DNA of 64,000 nucleotides, taken from Caenorhabditis remanei (Eukaryota > Nematoda > Chromadorea > Rhabditida > Rhabditidae). The position numbers were made by a program, and so were the translations under genes. The first letter of the stretch is position 1, and each line of letters begins with the position of its first letter. Positions 33,269-45,339 of this stretch are shown piece by piece. A model generated the notes under the pieces. It did no database searches and was not told where the DNA came from. It was given only the letters and a program-made list of their open reading frames with translations. The DNA lies in assembly GCF_010183535.1 (NCBI RefSeq), contig NC_071331.1, positions 3,534,001 to 3,598,000 on the forward strand, in the 5' to 3' direction.

Positions 33269-36200
33269 ATGCTCTCCAAGCTGTCATCATCAACTACGAG
33301 GCTACGAGTTGGAGAAGAGGTAAGTTATTTTCACATCAAATTTAATGTAATAATCTATAATTTAGGAACAAATAGGAGGTGCTAGTGTTCGAGTGGTACA
33401 GAAAACCAGTGAAAAAGCCGGTGGACGCTACCATGGCACGGTCGAGACAGTGACACTTGCTCTACAACTATCGAAATCTTTGACAACTGATCCACAATGT
33501 GCAGAAACGTTTGCAGATACCCTGGTACAACTTGTTAAAAAACACGATCCGTTCAAAACACCTCGAACAAGAGTTGGTTTAGTTTTTGAATCTGATGAAA
33601 TTTTCGACGCTGTAGGATTGACTTTTCGTGAGATTAAGAAAGTCAGGGCGAGTGAAATTGTCGAGAGCATGTCACGAATGTCTCAGTCGAGCAGGTCTCC
33701 ACTCGAACTAGATGTCCCGAACATTTCTGTACGAATTACTTATCTGAATCCTCCAGCAGGTAGTGGAAAACGAAAGTTTGACACAGGCAGCGTCATGGAT
33801 CTCACAGCTTTTGAGAAACGACCAAAACATGAAGAAAGTTTGGAAAAGGAGAAAGCAGATAAAAGAACGCGGTCGAACATGATGCCAAATGAAGGTAAAC
33901 CATTCTCAATTAGTTTATAATTTTTAGATTTTTTCAGTTTTGGAAGATTGTCTATTCCATGCACTTCATCAATCGCTTATGTATCACCAATGGAAACAGA
34001 GCAAATCTTTGGAAGATTACAACAAATACCGAAGTTCGATAAGAAAAACTTACAAAAAACCGGGAAAGTGCTCTGATGTCTATGAGGCTGTAAAAGTCAT
34101 GAAAGAGGTAAGTGTTAATTAGTGAAACAGACTAATCAACTTTTCTATTTTCAGGAGGCAGAAATGACAAAATCGAACAATTTTGACTTTATAGATGTTG
34201 ATCACTTACAAAAAACTGTTTTTTCTGGAAAATACCAGATAATTGTGTTTTGTCAAAACTCAACAACACCTTACTATAGAGGTCCATATGTTGGAGAGAA
34301 AAAAAGTCTCGTGCTTTACCTCAGCAATGGTCATTATAACGGTGTGAGAAGTATATGCGCCTTACTAAAAACCAGTTACTATTGTTTTTTGTGCAATAGT
34401 AGAACAGAAAACGCTGTCACGCACTACAGCTGTCCCCTTCTCCATCGTCTGTGTGGTAAGAAGAATTGTCCAGGTGTGAAGGAAGGAGAACAAAAGAAAT
34501 GTGAAAGATGTACTGTTGTGTTTCGATCAATCCAATGCTACGAAAACCACATAGCTAAAGGTAAGAACATGTTTTATGTTGATAATCACAGATTCTTATT
34601 TTTCAGGACCGAATGGAGGTAAAAGTCGATGTGACTACACATCGGTTTGTGAGAAGTGCGATGGCATTTACTATACAAACAAAGGAAAGAACAATCATCA
34701 ATGTGGGGCAAAGTGGTGTTCCAGATGTAATTGTAAAAGAACAACACCTCATAAATGTAATATGCCAAAATCGGTGAAGAATGAAAAGAAGTTGACAAGG
34801 AAACGAGTCTATTTCGATGTTGAGGTAAGTCTAACCAATAATTTTAATGTTCATTGTTTTAATTTTTAGAGCAGAGCCGACGAATCAACTGGACAGCAGC
34901 ATCCCGTTTTGTTCGTGGCTCTCCGTTGCTGCCCAAAGTGCTCATCCAACATACCAAAGTGTCTACAGAGTTTGAAAAGTGAAACATGTGAACATTGTGC
35001 ACCAGATGGTCGTCTAAAAATAATTGAATGCATCACATCAAAGAACCGTCATGTGAATGTTGGATCTCAAATGACAAAATGGTTATTCGCAGATCACCAC
35101 AGAGGAAGAGTTGTTGTGGCACACAATGCTTCAGGGTAATTTGACTATTTTCAACATTTAAAATTCTTGTACATATTTCAGGTACGATGCACAGTTCATT
35201 CTGGAAAACATAATTGCAAGCAACACTGCAAAGCCAAAACTAATTTTGGAAGGAACAAAGCTTGTATTTCTCGAGTATAACGACGTTCGACTTTTGGACT
35301 CCATGAAATTTTTAACAATGAGTCTAGCCTCATTGGGAAAATCATTTGAAGTGGATTCAGTCAAAGGGTAAGCACAAAAAGACTATATAATGTAATAATT
35401 TGTTACTTTTCAGAGATTTTCCGGTTCTCTTCATCAAACCTGAGCACTACGACTATAATGGCAGTGTTCCCGAAGACAAGTGGTACAATCTGGAGAACAA
35501 ATCTTCTTCTGTGAAGAAACAACTTCTGAATTTTCTTGAAAGTGAAAGAAAATCAAACAAAACTTTCAATTTTGTTGATGAGATCATGCGGTATTGCTAC
35601 AATGACGTATATATACTCGCCAAAGCTATGAACATTTTTGAGAAAGAGTTTGAGACTATGACAGATGTATGTCTTTTGGAGGTAAGTTTCTACTTGATGT
35701 ACCATATAATACTTTTTTCTTTCAGGAATCCACGACAGCCGCGTCAGCTGCTGCGTTAGTATTCCGTCGAAGCCATCTCGACCCAGAAAAACCGATAGTT
35801 TTAGATGTAAAACCGTCGATTTCCATCAAGTGCTCCGTAATAAGTCAAAAATATTTGGCATGGTTCAGTAAAAAAGAAAATGTTTCACTGAGCATGTCAA
35901 CAACGTATGGAGAAGAAAAGGTAAATCACTTATGCTTTAGATTTAAAATTAATTTATTTTTTCAGATCGGAAAGTATCGTGTAGATGGTTTTGTTTCACC
36001 ATGCGAAAAGTATCCCGATGGATTGGTGATTGAGTTCTTTGTGAGTAATTTCATACAAGTAACAAAAATACTTATAGTTTTTACAGGGTTGCTATTGGCA
36101 TGCACACAGTTGCAGTTATTCTCAAGAATCCGTGATTGGCGACATGAATGCCAAAGAGATTTGGGTACGTGATGAGGAACGGTTAAGCTATTTGAGACGG

Positions 36201-37240
36201 AAACATCCAGTCAAAGTTGTTTGGGAATGTGAAGTGAATCAGGAACTTGCTGAAAACCATGAAATGCACGACTTTTTCGAAAACTATGAGCCGGTGGTGA
36301 GTTATATTTAGGTTAAAAAAAAAACTAACTAATGTCAGAATTTCAGGATATTCTACAAAGTGAAAAATCGTTAGCCGGGGGAAGAACTGAAGTATTTCAA
36401 CTTCAGGCCAACAACTTCAAAAAGGTTCTACGCTACCTGGATGTTGTCAGGTACTTTTACTTTTAAAATTAATATTATTTTAATATTTACAGTCTTTATC
36501 CAACCGTCATGAAGCACGAAGCATATCCAATCGGAGCCCCAGAGAATGTTTCACGAAGTACTATCAAAACACCAATGACTCTTCCTGAACACATCACATT
36601 TAGAGGTTTTATCAGTTGCAACGTATTACCACCACGACACCTACGACTACCGGTACTACCTATAAAATATGGGGGTAAATTGTTGTTTGGACTTTGTAAA
36701 CGTAAGTTCTATTGAGATTTCAGTTTTAAATCTAATTTTTTTCAGAATGTTGCAAGGAAAACTGTCAAACGGATTGCGTACACAACAACGAAGAGCGATC
36801 ATTCAATGGTACATTCACAACTGTTGAAATTCAAAAGGCGTTAAGCGTAGGATATACCATCACAGAAGTGTATCATGTAAGTTGACGAAAATGTTTCTCA
36901 TTATAATATCATAACTTTCAGGGTATCAAATACGAACATTGGGTGGAAAACAATGCTGATGGAGAAGGAGGCCTATTCACATCATTTATCAACCAGATGA
37001 TGGAAGAAAAAATTGTAAGTTTTAGATTTGAAAAAAGTGTTTCACTAAAATTTTATTTTTCAGTATAGCTCAGGCTGGCCGTCAAATGTCAAAACCGATG
37101 AAGAGAAAAATGCGTTCTGTGATGCTTATTTGGAAAAGGAACACATCCATCTTTCTGACCGTAACCGTTTCAAAAAGAATCCAGGAAAAAGAGCTGTTGC
37201 CAAGTTGATGCTGAATTCATTGACTCATTATCAACGATAA
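33269..37240 (+). CDS. Polinton-type DNA polymerase B, N-terminal and central part (left copy)
   Basis: Protein-primed family B polymerase, partial. My 16-exon model (33269-33319, 33366-33894, 33938-34107, 34155-34560, 34607-34824, 34870-35135, 35182-35367, 35414-35681, 35726-35920, 35966-36040, 36087-36296, 36347-36450, 36493-36701, 36746-36876, 36922-37014, 37064-37240) stays in frame for 1,095 residues. Order: N-terminal Polinton domain; OTU-like Cys in DCLFHAL (about residue 197) and His in SNGHYNGV; cysteine-rich zinc-finger region (about 330-440); exonuclease motifs FDVE (458), NASGYD (547) and YCYNDVYIL; polymerase motif A DVVSLYP (about 893). It stops right after the first half of motif B (NSL, about 1090) with five unrelated residues, so motif C is missing and the protein cannot polymerise by itself. 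The exonuclease could still be intact. Confidence 0.75.
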
Positions 37241-37369
37241 CGACTATTAAAACTGTATTCTGCACTTCTTTTTGTATTTATATCAATCATTTCAATCCTT
37301 TTCCTTTTTGTTTGAACGGAATTGGACAAAAATACGTATAAGACAAAACGAGAGAATTGTGGGGGACCT

Positions 37370-38025
37370 CAGTGTGACAACCACTGGAATGTAATCTGCG
37401 TCTCTCGCACTGGCACACTCTTTTATTTCTCTGCGTCATTTCTGTACAAATGCTATTTCGTCATCTCTCGCGTTGTTCGGGTGCGGTCACTCCTTGTAAT
37501 TGAATTTTGTTTTTGTTTTAGCGCATCCTTAGTACAGCCTTGAAAATTATTGTTCTCAAACACCCATGATATTATACTTTTTGAAATCGGAAAAACGAGG
37601 CAAAATAGATCATGATGGTTCGAAAACAGAATTTGCAAAAAAAAAAAAAGAACTACCCAGACTGGTAATTTCACGGACCGTTTTTTTGCAAATTATGTGA
37701 ATATTTGACGGAAACAGGAGATAAGACCATCATAATCGTTTTTGCCTCGTTTTCCCGATTTCAAAAAGTATAATATCATGGGTGTTTGAGAACAATAATT
37801 TTTGAGGATGCGCTAAGGATGCGCCAATAGTACGGTGAGGATACGCTGAAACAAAAACAAAATTCAATTACAAGGATAGACTGCACACGAAGAAAACGAG
37901 AGACAATGCAAAAGTAAGAGTGCACGCAGAGATGACGAAATATCGTTGTACGGAAATGACGCAGAGAAATAAAAGAGTGTGCAGGTGCGAGAGACGCAGA
38001 GTACATTCCAGTGGTCGTCCCACTG
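37370..38025. mobile_element. Foldback element between the two polymerase halves
   Basis: 656-bp imperfect palindrome with termini CAGTGTGACAACCACTGG and, in complement, CAGTGGGACGACCACTGG. The arms share CTGCGTCTCTCGCAC, TATTTCTCTGCGTCATTTC, TTGTAATTGAATTTTG and CCATGATATTATACTTTTTG. The arms are clearly more diverged than those of the surrounding palindrome. No target duplication was found. It lies about 130 bases beyond the truncated end of the left polymerase gene. Confidence 0.6.
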
Positions 38026-38196
38026 TTTGCTCAAACCGTCACGGTTGTTATCGATTCTTATAGGCCACATTTCTCTCAAATTTTCACAAAAGATACTGTT
38101 GCAAGAAGAATATAATACTCACAGAAAGATCATTCTGACATCAAAACAATGCAATTATATCAACTTCATTATTCAAGTTCCCAATACAAGGTTGTT

Positions 38197-38242
38197 CTAT
38201 ATTGAATCTTTATGTTTTTTTTTTCTATATTGAATCTTTATG
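38197..38242 (+). repeat. Short tandem duplication
   Basis: TATATTGAATCTTTATGTTT occurs twice in a row (about 38198 and 38225), separated by a T run. The rest of 38026-38615 is AT-rich DNA with nothing recognised. Confidence 0.6.
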
Positions 38243-38615
38243 TTTATTCCGGCATGTAAAAATGTCGTTTTTTGATTCCAAGTGATATCGTAGTCAGTAA
38301 TTGAGTTTGAAAAATGAAACTGTATAGTTTACTGTTGCCTGTCACAGTCCTAGAAAACGCAAACTGGAATTTAACTAGCCAAATTGCGAAAAACTCGTAA
38401 ATTAACTTTTTTCCCACCCAAGAGCTAGTTTCAGTTCAAAATTTGTTTTTAAATAGTGTAACATAACACCATAGTTGCCAGATATTAGCGTCATGGAGTT
38501 GTCCTTATCGTTCTTGCTAATTCAAACAATGTGTAATTCAGAAAACTTGTTCCATTTTTCAATCTAGTGAGAGTGTTTTAAAAACTATTAGGTTTATTTC
38601 AAAAGAAAAAACAAA

Positions 38616-41600
38616 TTAGATACCACAATATCCGAAGGGAAGCGTCGATCCATCAGTAAGAAGTCGTCGTTTGTTGAACGTATACTTAAACTCCTTTACA
38701 ATATTTCGACTATACACCCTGTGGTTATTATCCCTGTACATGATGTGTTGAGGTAAATTCAGGGTGGTTCGAGGTATATTTTCAACGACTTCTTCCACCA
38801 TGTGTTTCATAGTTTCGAAGCTTAACCTCTTTTCAACTTTGGCGTTTATCGTGATTCCTTTGGCCTTTCTGACAATCTTCTCTTCATTGTTGGATAGGTC
38901 CTTGTAACAGTACGTTTTAGGACCTAAACTGACAAACTCTGTCATTTTTCCATCCAATTCATCAGTTAGTTGTCCAAGATAAGGACCAATTTCGTGTTCG
39001 AGAGGATCTTGTGTTCCATCTGGCACTGCGTATATTATGGAATCGGTGTCTGAAAATTGAAAATAAGAATATTCAGTGTTTCTTTTTTTCTTACCTGTAT
39101 ATATTATGTTTTCTCCTCCAACTCGTTCCATAAAATCGTAGAGACGGAGACGTGCATATGATGTGGTGAATGAAGCGAGTTGCATTGCACTAGTTTTCAA
39201 GCTCTGCATAGTTTCTGGTTGTTTTCTATATTTCACAACCAGAACGTCATTCACACAACGTACAATCGAAATTATTACGTTTGTGTCATAGACAAGCTTC
39301 CAAAATTCCATCGGGTCTATGATGATTTCCGTGGCATCTCGATCAACATTTTGTGCGAACTTTCCCCACTGAAAAACAAAAATTAGTGTTATGATTACAT
39401 CAAGTAGAAACTTACCTCCAAAAGACATACATCTGTCATAGTCTCAAACTCTTTCTCAAAAATGTTCATAGCTTTGGCGAGTATATATTATCGAGATCTG
39501 TACGAAAGGAAGTCCTGGCCTAAGATCCGACAACTTCGCGACCGCGATATTTCGCCACGAAAATGGACACAGTCCTTCGGCGAGCGAGTGCTACCGTAAT
39601 ATTTTGCGGCAAAAAATTTATTTTTTTTTTACCTAATTTTCAACGATTTTTACCGATTTTCCACGATTTTTACCGATTTTCAACGATTTTTTTTTCGTTT
39701 TTTCTCGTTTATTTGGAAATACTCATGCTTCGGTGTCATATTTTATTATTTTTATAGCTATTTTAACGATTTTTTGCTTTCAGGGTGCTGAACTCTTCAA
39801 CGTCGTCGCCATCGTCATTCATCTCCCGTTTCTATCGCTTCATTTTTATTTTTTGCGGTTAGTTTTATTTTAGAGCGGATATTTTCTTCTCCGCCGAACG
39901 TTTTCGTTGCAGATTGAGTCAACGTCGTCAGTCAACGCCGCGAAGACGCATAATTCAAGCAGATATGGCGTTCGAAAATGGGAAAAGGACAAGAACAGAC
40001 TTTATTCACAACAAAAACCAGAGGGAAAATGGAATTCATCCAAAACATCGTTGTCCCATCTCCTGTTTTGTCATCTTCGTCCACCAGACGTTCGGTTTTT
40101 CTGCGGTTAGTTTTATTGGGGAGCAGGTGATTTCTTCTCCGCCAAACGTTCTTGTTACAGCTTTCGTCGAGTCAACGTCGCGAGGTATCAACGTTCGAAA
40201 GATGCGAATCATCGTGAAAACTCATTTAATTTAAATTTATTTTTACCTTATCTTTAAAAATATGAATAAATTTATTGTGACACTGCACGTTTTGATTAAA
40301 GTGGAACATGTTGTTTTGGGGAAAGTTCTGCCGGTATTTGAACGGTGAAGTGCACCTCTGCTTGCGTAGATCTTTTAACGCTAGAGATGAGTCTGAAAAA
40401 ACTAGAAAAAGATCAACAAGAATGCACAAGATGACTCATTTATTCGAATTTGTTCTAATCGTCTCTTTTGGAAAGGTGTGGATCGAGTTCTGAGGACAAA
40501 TTATACAACCAACATTTTCCCAAAACAACACGTTCATACTTTCAGAGTTGCTTAAATCAGATGCATCGAAATACCACTTTAATCAAAACGTGCAGTGTCA
40601 CAATAAATTTATTCATATTTTTAAAGATAAGGTAAAAATAAATTTAAATTAAATGAGTTTTCACGATGATTCGCATCTTTCGAACGTTGATACCTCGCGA
40701 CGTTGACTCGACGAAAGCTGTAACAAGAACGTTTGGCGGAGAAGAAATCACCTGCTCCCCAATAAAACTAACCGCAGAAAAACCGAACGTCTGGTGGACG
40801 AAGATGACAAAACAGGAGATGGGACAACGATGTTTTGGATGAATTCCATTTTCCCTCTGGTTTTTGTTGTGAATAAAGTCTGTTCTTGTCCTTTTCCCAT
40901 TTTCGAACGCCATATCTGCTTGAATTATGCGTCTTCGCGGCGTTGACTGACGACGTTGACTCAATCTGCAACGAAAACGTTCGGCGGAGAAGAAAATATC
41001 CGCTCTAAAATAAAACTAACCGCAAAAAATAAAAATGAAGCGATAGAAACGGGAGATGAATGACGATGGCGACGACGTTGAAGAGTTCAGCACCCTGAAA
41101 GCAAAAAATCGTTAAAATAGCTATAAAAATAATAAAATATGACACCGAAGCATGAGTATTTCCAAATAAACGAGAAAAAACGAAAAAAAATCGTTGAAAA
41201 TCGGTAAAAATCGTGGAAAATCGGTAAAAATCGTTGAAAATTAGGTAAAAAAAAATAAATTTTTTGCCGCAAAATATTACGGTAGCACTCGCTCGCCGAA
41301 GGACTGTGTCCATTTTCGTGGCGAAATATCGCGGTCGCGAAGTTGTCGGATCTTAGGCCAGGACTTCCTTTCGTACAGATCTCGATAATATACGTCATTG
41401 TAGCAATACCGCATGATCTCATCAACAAAATTGAAAGTTTTGTTTGATTTTCTTTCACTTTCAAGAAAATTCAGAAGTTGTTTCTTCACAGAAGAAGATT
41501 TGTTCTCCAGATTGTACCACTTGTCTTCGGGAACACTGCCATTATAGTCGTAGTGCTCAGGTTTGATGAAGAGAACCGGAAAATCTCTGAAAAGTAACAA

Positions 41601-43731
41601 ATTATTACATTATATAGTCTTTTTGTGCTTACCCTTTGACTGAATCCACTTCAAATGATTTTCCCAATGAGGCTAGACTCATTGTTAAAAATTTCATGGA
41701 GTCCAAAAGTCGAACGTCGTTATACTCGAGAAATACAAGCTTTGTTCCTTCCAAAATTAGTTTTGGCTTTGCAGTGTTGCTTGCAATTATGTTTTCCAGA
41801 ATGAACTGTGCATCGTACCTGAAATATGTACAAGAATTTTAAATGTTGAAAATAGTCAAATTACCCTGAAGCATTGTGTGCCACAACAACTCTTCCTCTG
41901 TGGTGATCTGCGAATAACCATTTTGTCATTTGAGATCCAACATTCACATGACGGTTCTTTGATGTGATGCATTCAATTATTTTTAGACGACCATCTGGTG
42001 CACAATGTTCACATGTTTCACTTTTCAAACTCTGTAGACACTTTGGTATGTTGGATGAGCACTTTGGGCAGCAACGGAGAGCCACGAACAAAACGGGATG
42101 CTGCTGTCCAGTTGATTCGTCGGCTCTGCTCTAAAAATTAAAACAATGAACATTAAAATTATTGGTTAGACTTACCTCAACATCGAAATAGACTCGTTTC
42201 CTTGTCAACTTCTTTTCATTCTTCACCGATTTTGGCATATTACATTTATGAGGTGTTGTTCTTTTACAATTACATCTGGAACACCACTTTGCCCCACATT
42301 GATGATTGTTCTTTCCTTTGTTTGTATAGTAAATGCCATCGCACTTCTCACAAACCGATGTGTAGTCACATCGACTTTTACCTCCATTCGGTCCTGAAAA
42401 ATAAGAATCTGTGATTATCAACATAAAACATGTTCTTACCTTTAGCTATGTGGTTTTCGTAGCATTGGATTGATCGAAACACAACAGTACATCTTTCACA
42501 TTTCTTTTGTTCTCCTTCCTTCACACCTGGACAATTCTTCTTACCACACAGACGATGGAGAAGGGGACAGCTGTAGTGCGTGACAGCGTTTTCTGTTCTA
42601 CTATTGCACAAAAAACAATAGTAACTGGTTTTTAGTAAGGCGCATATACTTCTCACACCGTTATAATGACCATTGCTGAGGTAAAGCACGAGACTTTTTT
42701 TCTCTCCAACATATGGACCTCTATAGTAAGGTGTTGTTGAGTTTTGACAAAACACAATTATCTGGTATTTTCCAGAAAAAACAGTTTTTTGTAAGTGATC
42801 AACATCTATAAAGTCAAAATTGTTCGATTTTGTCATTTCTGCCTCCTGAAAATAGAAAAGTTGATTAGTCTGTTTCACTAATTAACACTTACCTCTTTCA
42901 TGACTTTTACAGCCTCATAGACATCAGAGCACTTTCCCGGTTTTTTGTAAGTTTTTCTTATCGAACTTCGGTATTTGTTGTAATCTTCCAAAGATTTGCT
43001 CTGTTTCCATTGGTGATACATAAGCGATTGATGAAGTGCATGGAATAGACAATCTTCCAAAACTGAAAAAATCTAAAAATTATAAACTAATTGAGAATGG
43101 TTTACCTTCATTTGGCATCATGTTCGACCGCGTTCTTTTATCTGCTTTCTCCTTTTCCAAACTTTCTTCATGTTTTGGTCGTTTCTCAAAAGCTGTGAGA
43201 TCCATGACGCTGCCTGTGTCAAACTTTCGTTTTCCACTACCTGCTGGAGGATTCAGATAAGTAATTCGTACAGAAATGTTCGGGACATCTAGTTCGAGTG
43301 GAGACCTGCTCGACTGAGACATTCGTGACATGCTCTCGACAATTTCACTCGCCCTGACTTTCTTAATCTCACGAAAAGTCAATCCTACAGCGTCGAAAAT
43401 TTCATCAGATTCAAAAACTAAACCAACTCTTGTTCGAGGTGTTTTGAACGGATCGTGTTTTTTAACAAGTTGTACCAGGGTATCTGCAAACGTTTCTGCA
43501 CATTGTGGATCAGTTGTCAAAGACTTCGATAGTTGTAGAGCAAGTGTCACTGTCTCGACCGTGCCATGGTAGCGTTCACCGGCTTTTTCACTGGTTTTCT
43601 GTACCACTCGAACACTAGCACCTCCTATTTGTTCCTAAATTATAGATTATTACATTAAATTTGATGTGAAAATAACTTACCTCTTCTCCAACTCGTAGCC
43701 TCGTAGTTGATGATGACAGCTTGGAGAGCAT
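38616..43731 (-). pseudogene. Polinton-type DNA polymerase B, N- and C-terminal parts (right copy)
   Basis: The 5' exons mirror the left gene: 43731-43681, 43634-43106, 43062-42893, 42845-42440, 42393-42176, 42130-41865, 41818-41633, then exon 8 from 41586, split by a foldback insertion and resuming at 39487-39416. Instead of the central exons it continues into 39368-39095 and 39049-38616. These encode the part absent on the left: a start at WGKF (second half of motif B), motif C YTDTDS across the last intron, and a long C-terminal region ending at the stop at 38616. Motif A is missing. Without the insertion this copy would encode about 933 residues in frame. The insertion makes it a pseudogene unless it is spliced out. 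Confidence 0.75.
39488..41388. mobile_element. Foldback element inserted in the right polymerase copy
   Basis: 1,901 bp made of two arms of about 816 bp (39488-40304, 40574-41388) around a 269-bp spacer. The ends are TTATCGAGATCTGTACG and its complement. The target is known exactly from the left arm: TATATATA there becomes TATATA and TATA around the insert, a TA duplication as made by Tc1/mariner-type elements. No transposase frame is present; identical short open frames on the two strands simply reflect the palindrome. Confidence 0.85.
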
Positions 43732-44813
43732 CACAGAAATATCAGTAAATAGTTCAAGGAGAAAAAATAAATGTTCCTTATACAAGGGAAAAAAGTAGGT
43801 ATGAATGAAATAATAACTTTTAGCCGTGCTTTATATAGTGGTCTTAGCGTCGGGAACATCACGAATATTGGTTAAAATAAAGAATGTGGTCATTTTCACG
43901 GTTACAGACATGTTCCACCGTAAACTCTTTGTTTTTCTATTATTTTCACAAAATGACGATGAGTCATTACTCATTACTCTAACTCTGAATTTCACTGTTT
44001 TTCCGTATTTTTAAAGTTTTCCCCGTAATTTTGAAAAATTGGTCTTCTCAGCAACTTTTTGGTATCTCACGGTGTTTTTTGAGTTTGTTCAATGTTTCAA
44101 GCATACTTTGTTTCAAAAACGCTCCATGACATGCAAACATACAGAAACATAATGGTTACATACCAACCACTAGTTTTTCTGTTCAAATGCTCAAAACAAT
44201 GTCGTTTCTGCTTTATACAGGCAAAAACTCTACAAACTTTTTGCGTCTACAACTTTTGTCTTTTTTTCCCATTCAGAATTTTTGTAAGTGAGTGGTATAT
44301 AACAACAGTAAAATAAAAAAGAGAACCTTCACAAAGAAGGTTCGATCCCTGGTATGATTTTCAAAAGACAAGGTTGTTAACCAAAAAGCGAAAGATGCTT
44401 ACAAAAGGAGTAGTGTGTTTGTGCTTTACATGAGGGCACATTCTTATTCAACCCACAGTTTATTGTTGGAAAATAGAAACACTTTCCAAATAATTGTTAA
44501 AATTGTTCCAATGCAAATTCAACATATAGGAAGATTCAGTAAAAAAAAAATGAACGCAGACTTATTTCTTCAAAAACTCGGTTGTCATTGAAATTATCGA
44601 AAGATTGTGCGTCTGTAGGTGTGTTCAAATATCATATAAAATATTGTTTTAAATTATCTCATTTTCAGCACACACATCTTTTTGAGAGTATGGTTTATCT
44701 CACTATAACACTCATGGTGGGAATGTAACACCAGATACAGTATTCTTTCTAGTATGTCGTGTTGCGTACTGGTTTAAAATATTTATTTATACGATATTTG
44801 TAACTATAACAGT

Positions 44814-45339
44814 TTATGGAGAAACAAGATAGGTCAATTTGATAGTAATATTTGGTGTGTTCAGTTCAAGGTCTTGTCCACTATTTTCCAAGCAGTTTGA
44901 AATAGTTTCACCTGTGATAGCATTGAGGTTTCCGAAACAAGTACCAAGTGGTTGATTTCTTTCAGGCGATTCAATGGAAACAGAGACATAAATTTTCGGA
45001 CCAGAGAATGGATTATGTATTATAATAAGATCGTGTACACATTCTCCAAACGCTTCAGGTCCCAATGGGTCGACAGTGATGACTTTCGACAACTCGGTGA
45101 ACAATGAGATGGTTGTGACTGTTCCACGGAATGATCCTTGAGCTTCGTCGACAGTTTTTCTCAGAACGTTGACTGGTTCTTTCTTCAGTTCCTGAAAATC
45201 AAAGAATGAACATTTTCAATCAAAAAGTAGAACTTACCTCTTCAGACAAAAATCCCACAGATGTTTCTTTTATCCACTCCACCAATGTTCTTGCTTGATT
45301 TCCGGTGGATGATTCGTTGTTTTCTCCAGATGTACTCAT
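44814..45339 (-). CDS. Small protein, duplicate of the polymerase N-terminal domain (right copy)
   Basis: Mirror copy of the gene at 31661-32186, exons 45339-45238 and 45191-44814, 159 residues. It differs from the left copy by one noticed residue (Thr for Pro near the N terminus). The TATA box and upstream direct repeats are also mirrored. Both copies look intact, in contrast to the polymerase genes they neighbour. Confidence 0.6.

Larger units (their letters stand above)
30688..35701 (+). repeat. Left 5.0-kb terminal inverted repeat of the palindrome
   Basis: Matches 46313-39396 in reverse complement, with left and right coordinates summing to about 77000. Noticed differences: GGTGGACGC against GGTGAACGC (Gly/Glu in the polymerase), CCCCGG against CACCGG (Pro/Thr in the small protein), and CATCATG against CATTATG near 32849. 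The arm ends inside intron 8 of the polymerase, after GATGTA. Its outer 0.7 kb is A/T-rich with TTATTT runs and no gene. Confidence 0.85.

Noticed and set aside
34123..34130. Exact minus-strand CTGTTTCA in a polymerase intron (mirror near 42870)
   Set aside because: No YRNT at the required distance; taken as chance.
39907..40971. Identical open frames on opposite strands (39907-40234 and 40644-40971)
   Set aside because: They are mirror images in the arms of the foldback element, with no homology to a transposase.
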